From positions 124,001 through 188,000 of the forward strand of contig NZ_JAHCTA010000005.1 of the NCBI RefSeq assembly GCF_018474025.1: DNA of 64,000 nucleotides, given 5' to 3'. This stretch comes from Alteromonas oceanisediminis. Its GTDB lineage: Bacteria > Pseudomonadota > Gammaproteobacteria > Enterobacterales > Alteromonadaceae. A program made the translations under genes and the position numbers. Shown piece by piece: positions 63,138-64,000 of the stretch (within the stretch, counting starts at the first letter, position 1; each line of letters opens with the position of its first letter). The notes beneath the pieces were generated by a model. The model searched no databases. It saw nothing but the letters and a program-made list of their open reading frames with translations, and was not told the DNA's origin.

Positions 63138-63201
63138 GCTAATAACCTTGTTGTCATCATTTAAACCCAAGCGGCTAATTTGTTTATAGAGTTTAAATTT
63201 T

Positions 63202-63213
63202 TATACCGGTTCA
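63202..63213. promoter_or_regulatory. LacI-type operator E (half-degenerate)
   Basis: TATACCGGTTCA matches the palindrome in the right half and centre only. It lies 65 bases upstream of the LacI regulator start. Confidence 0.5.
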
Positions 63214-63282
63214 CTCAGTGTAATCTCTCGTGTTCAACCAATCAATGAGCTTAACCAGACGAATAAATTAATCCTTGCTAAA

Positions 63283-63294
63283 TGAACCGGTTCA
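63283..63294. promoter_or_regulatory. LacI-type operator F (symporter)
   Basis: TGAACCGGTTCA, extended to AATGAACCGGTTCATT. It lies 60 bases upstream of the symporter start. Confidence 0.75.
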
Positions 63295-63354
63295 TTTTAC
63301 TCTGACCGACAGTTTTAACATTTAAGTAACGCGCTATTCGCAAAGAGGCTCTTC

Positions 63355-64000
63355 ATGCAACTCACGTCCTTGGACATCGCTATTCTAGCACTGTACCTAA
63401 TTGCCGTAGTGCTTCTTGGTGTTCTGGTTTCCAAACTAGCAAAGAATAATACACGGGGATATTTTTTGGGGGGCAACCAAATTTCCTGGCCATTTCTAGG
63501 CCTTTCCAATGCGTCCGGAATGTTCGATATCAGTGGTACCATGTGGATGGTATATTTATTATTTATTTACGGCTTAAAGAGCGTTTATATCCCTTGGTTG
63601 TGGCCAAGTTTCAATCAGATTTTCCTGATGATCTTTTTATCTATCTGGTTGAGGCGATCCGGCGCTATGACAGGTGCAGAGTGGATCCGTTTACGTTTTG
63701 GTGAGGGCACTGGTGCAAAACTGAGCCACCTTGTGGTTGTGCTTTTTGCTTTATTGAGTGTGCTGGGCTTCTTGGCTTATGGATTTGTTGGTGTAGGTAA
63801 ATTTGCAGCAATCTTCCTTCCTTGGCATCTACATGCCGATCCACACTATAACGAAGTGATGTATGGAATTATCATCACTGCTATCACCTCCATTTATGTG
63901 GTGAAAGGGGGCATGGTGAGTGTGGTATTCACTGAAGTGCTTCAATTTCTTATCATGACCGTTGCCTGCATCGCTATCGGTGTGATTGCCATGCAACAAG
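63355..64000 (+). CDS. sodium:solute symporter (SSS family), N-terminal part
   Basis: ATG 63355 (AGAGG upstream) opens a frame that runs past the window end; 215 residues are present, about five membrane helices. TM1 is DIAILALYLIAVVLLGVLVSKL and is followed by NTRGYFLGGNQISWPFLGLS, the SSS signature. Next come GTMWMVYLLFIYG, RFGEGTGAKLSHLVVV and TSIYVVKGGMVSVV. SSS members import sugars with sodium; adjacency to the mannan regulator and operator F suggests mannose or a small manno-oligosaccharide. The C-terminal half is outside the window. Confidence 0.87.
   Translation, partial: MQLTSLDIAILALYLIAVVLLGVLVSKLAKNNTRGYFLGGNQISWPFLGLSNASGMFDISGTMWMVYLLFIYGLKSVYIPWLWPSFNQIFLMIFLSIWLRRSGAMTGAEWIRLRFGEGTGAKLSHLVVVLFALLSVLGFLAYGFVGVGKFAAIFLPWHLHADPHYNEVMYGIIITAITSIYVVKGGMVSVVFTEVLQFLIMTVACIAIGVIAMQQ

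Noticed and set aside
1-64000. CRISPR arrays, complete insertion sequences, prophage genes, rRNA
   Set aside because: No regularly spaced repeats, transposase, integrase or phage structural gene was recognised anywhere in the window.

Overview
The window looks like a chromosomal segment of a marine, polysaccharide-degrading gammaproteobacterium, most likely Alteromonadales (Alteromonadaceae) or a close Cellvibrio-like relative. Three things point there: the conserved block gmk-rpoZ-spoT-ridA-trmH-recG, the hemCDXY operon, and two carbohydrate loci built around large TonB-dependent receptors with LacI-type regulators. No rRNA, CRISPR array, complete insertion sequence or prophage is visible.

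Layout. 1-3.7 kb: the 5' end of a GAF-domain protein, a cytochrome c5, a tRNA-Arg(CCG) preceded by a 19-bp fragment of itself and a hairpin-rich spacer, a hipBA toxin-antitoxin pair with a palindromic operator array, and a zinc-ribbon protein. 3.7-7.7 kb: a hybrid histidine kinase interrupted by an in-frame amber codon, then a stress-type cluster (CsbD, host-attachment family protein, an unknown small protein, DUF1328 membrane protein). Three transcription units in this cluster carry sigma-54-like -24/-12 elements. 7.8-17.3 kb: S9 peptidase, PAP2 phosphatase, MipA/OmpV protein, a two-gene RND efflux system and a TPR-like protein.

17.4-31.6 kb is a GlcNAc/chito-oligosaccharide locus. On the minus strand lies a tightly packed operon hex-nagK-nagB2-nagA-nagP. 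On the plus strand lie a LacI regulator and a tryptophan-halogenase-like flavoprotein. A second halogenase-like gene (minus) and a TonB receptor (plus) follow. Four copies of a TGACARCGNTGTCA-type palindrome sit in the two divergent intergenic regions and probably define the regulon. Inferred flow: receptor import, periplasmic GH20 cleavage to GlcNAc, MFS uptake, kinase, deacetylase, deaminase, then fructose-6-phosphate.

31.7-48.6 kb is mainly housekeeping: hemCDXY, YHS protein, carboxylesterase, cyaY, gmk, rpoZ, spoT, ridA, trmH, two CPYC thioredoxin-fold paralogues, recG, rsmJ, a peroxiredoxin and a HI0933-type flavoprotein.

48.1-64 kb is a second carbohydrate locus, for beta-mannan. It has an AGE-family epimerase, a sulfatase, a phosphohexomutase and a NUDIX protein on the minus strand. 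On the plus strand are a large GH26 mannanase lipoprotein with repeated binding modules, a TonB receptor and a GH5_8 mannanase with CBM10. A LacI regulator and the start of a sodium:solute symporter complete it. Perfect or near-perfect TGAACCGGTTCA palindromes precede the epimerase operon, the GH26-receptor unit and the regulator/symporter pair. A sulfatase inside this regulon suggests a sulfated mannan or mixed algal substrate, which is an inference.
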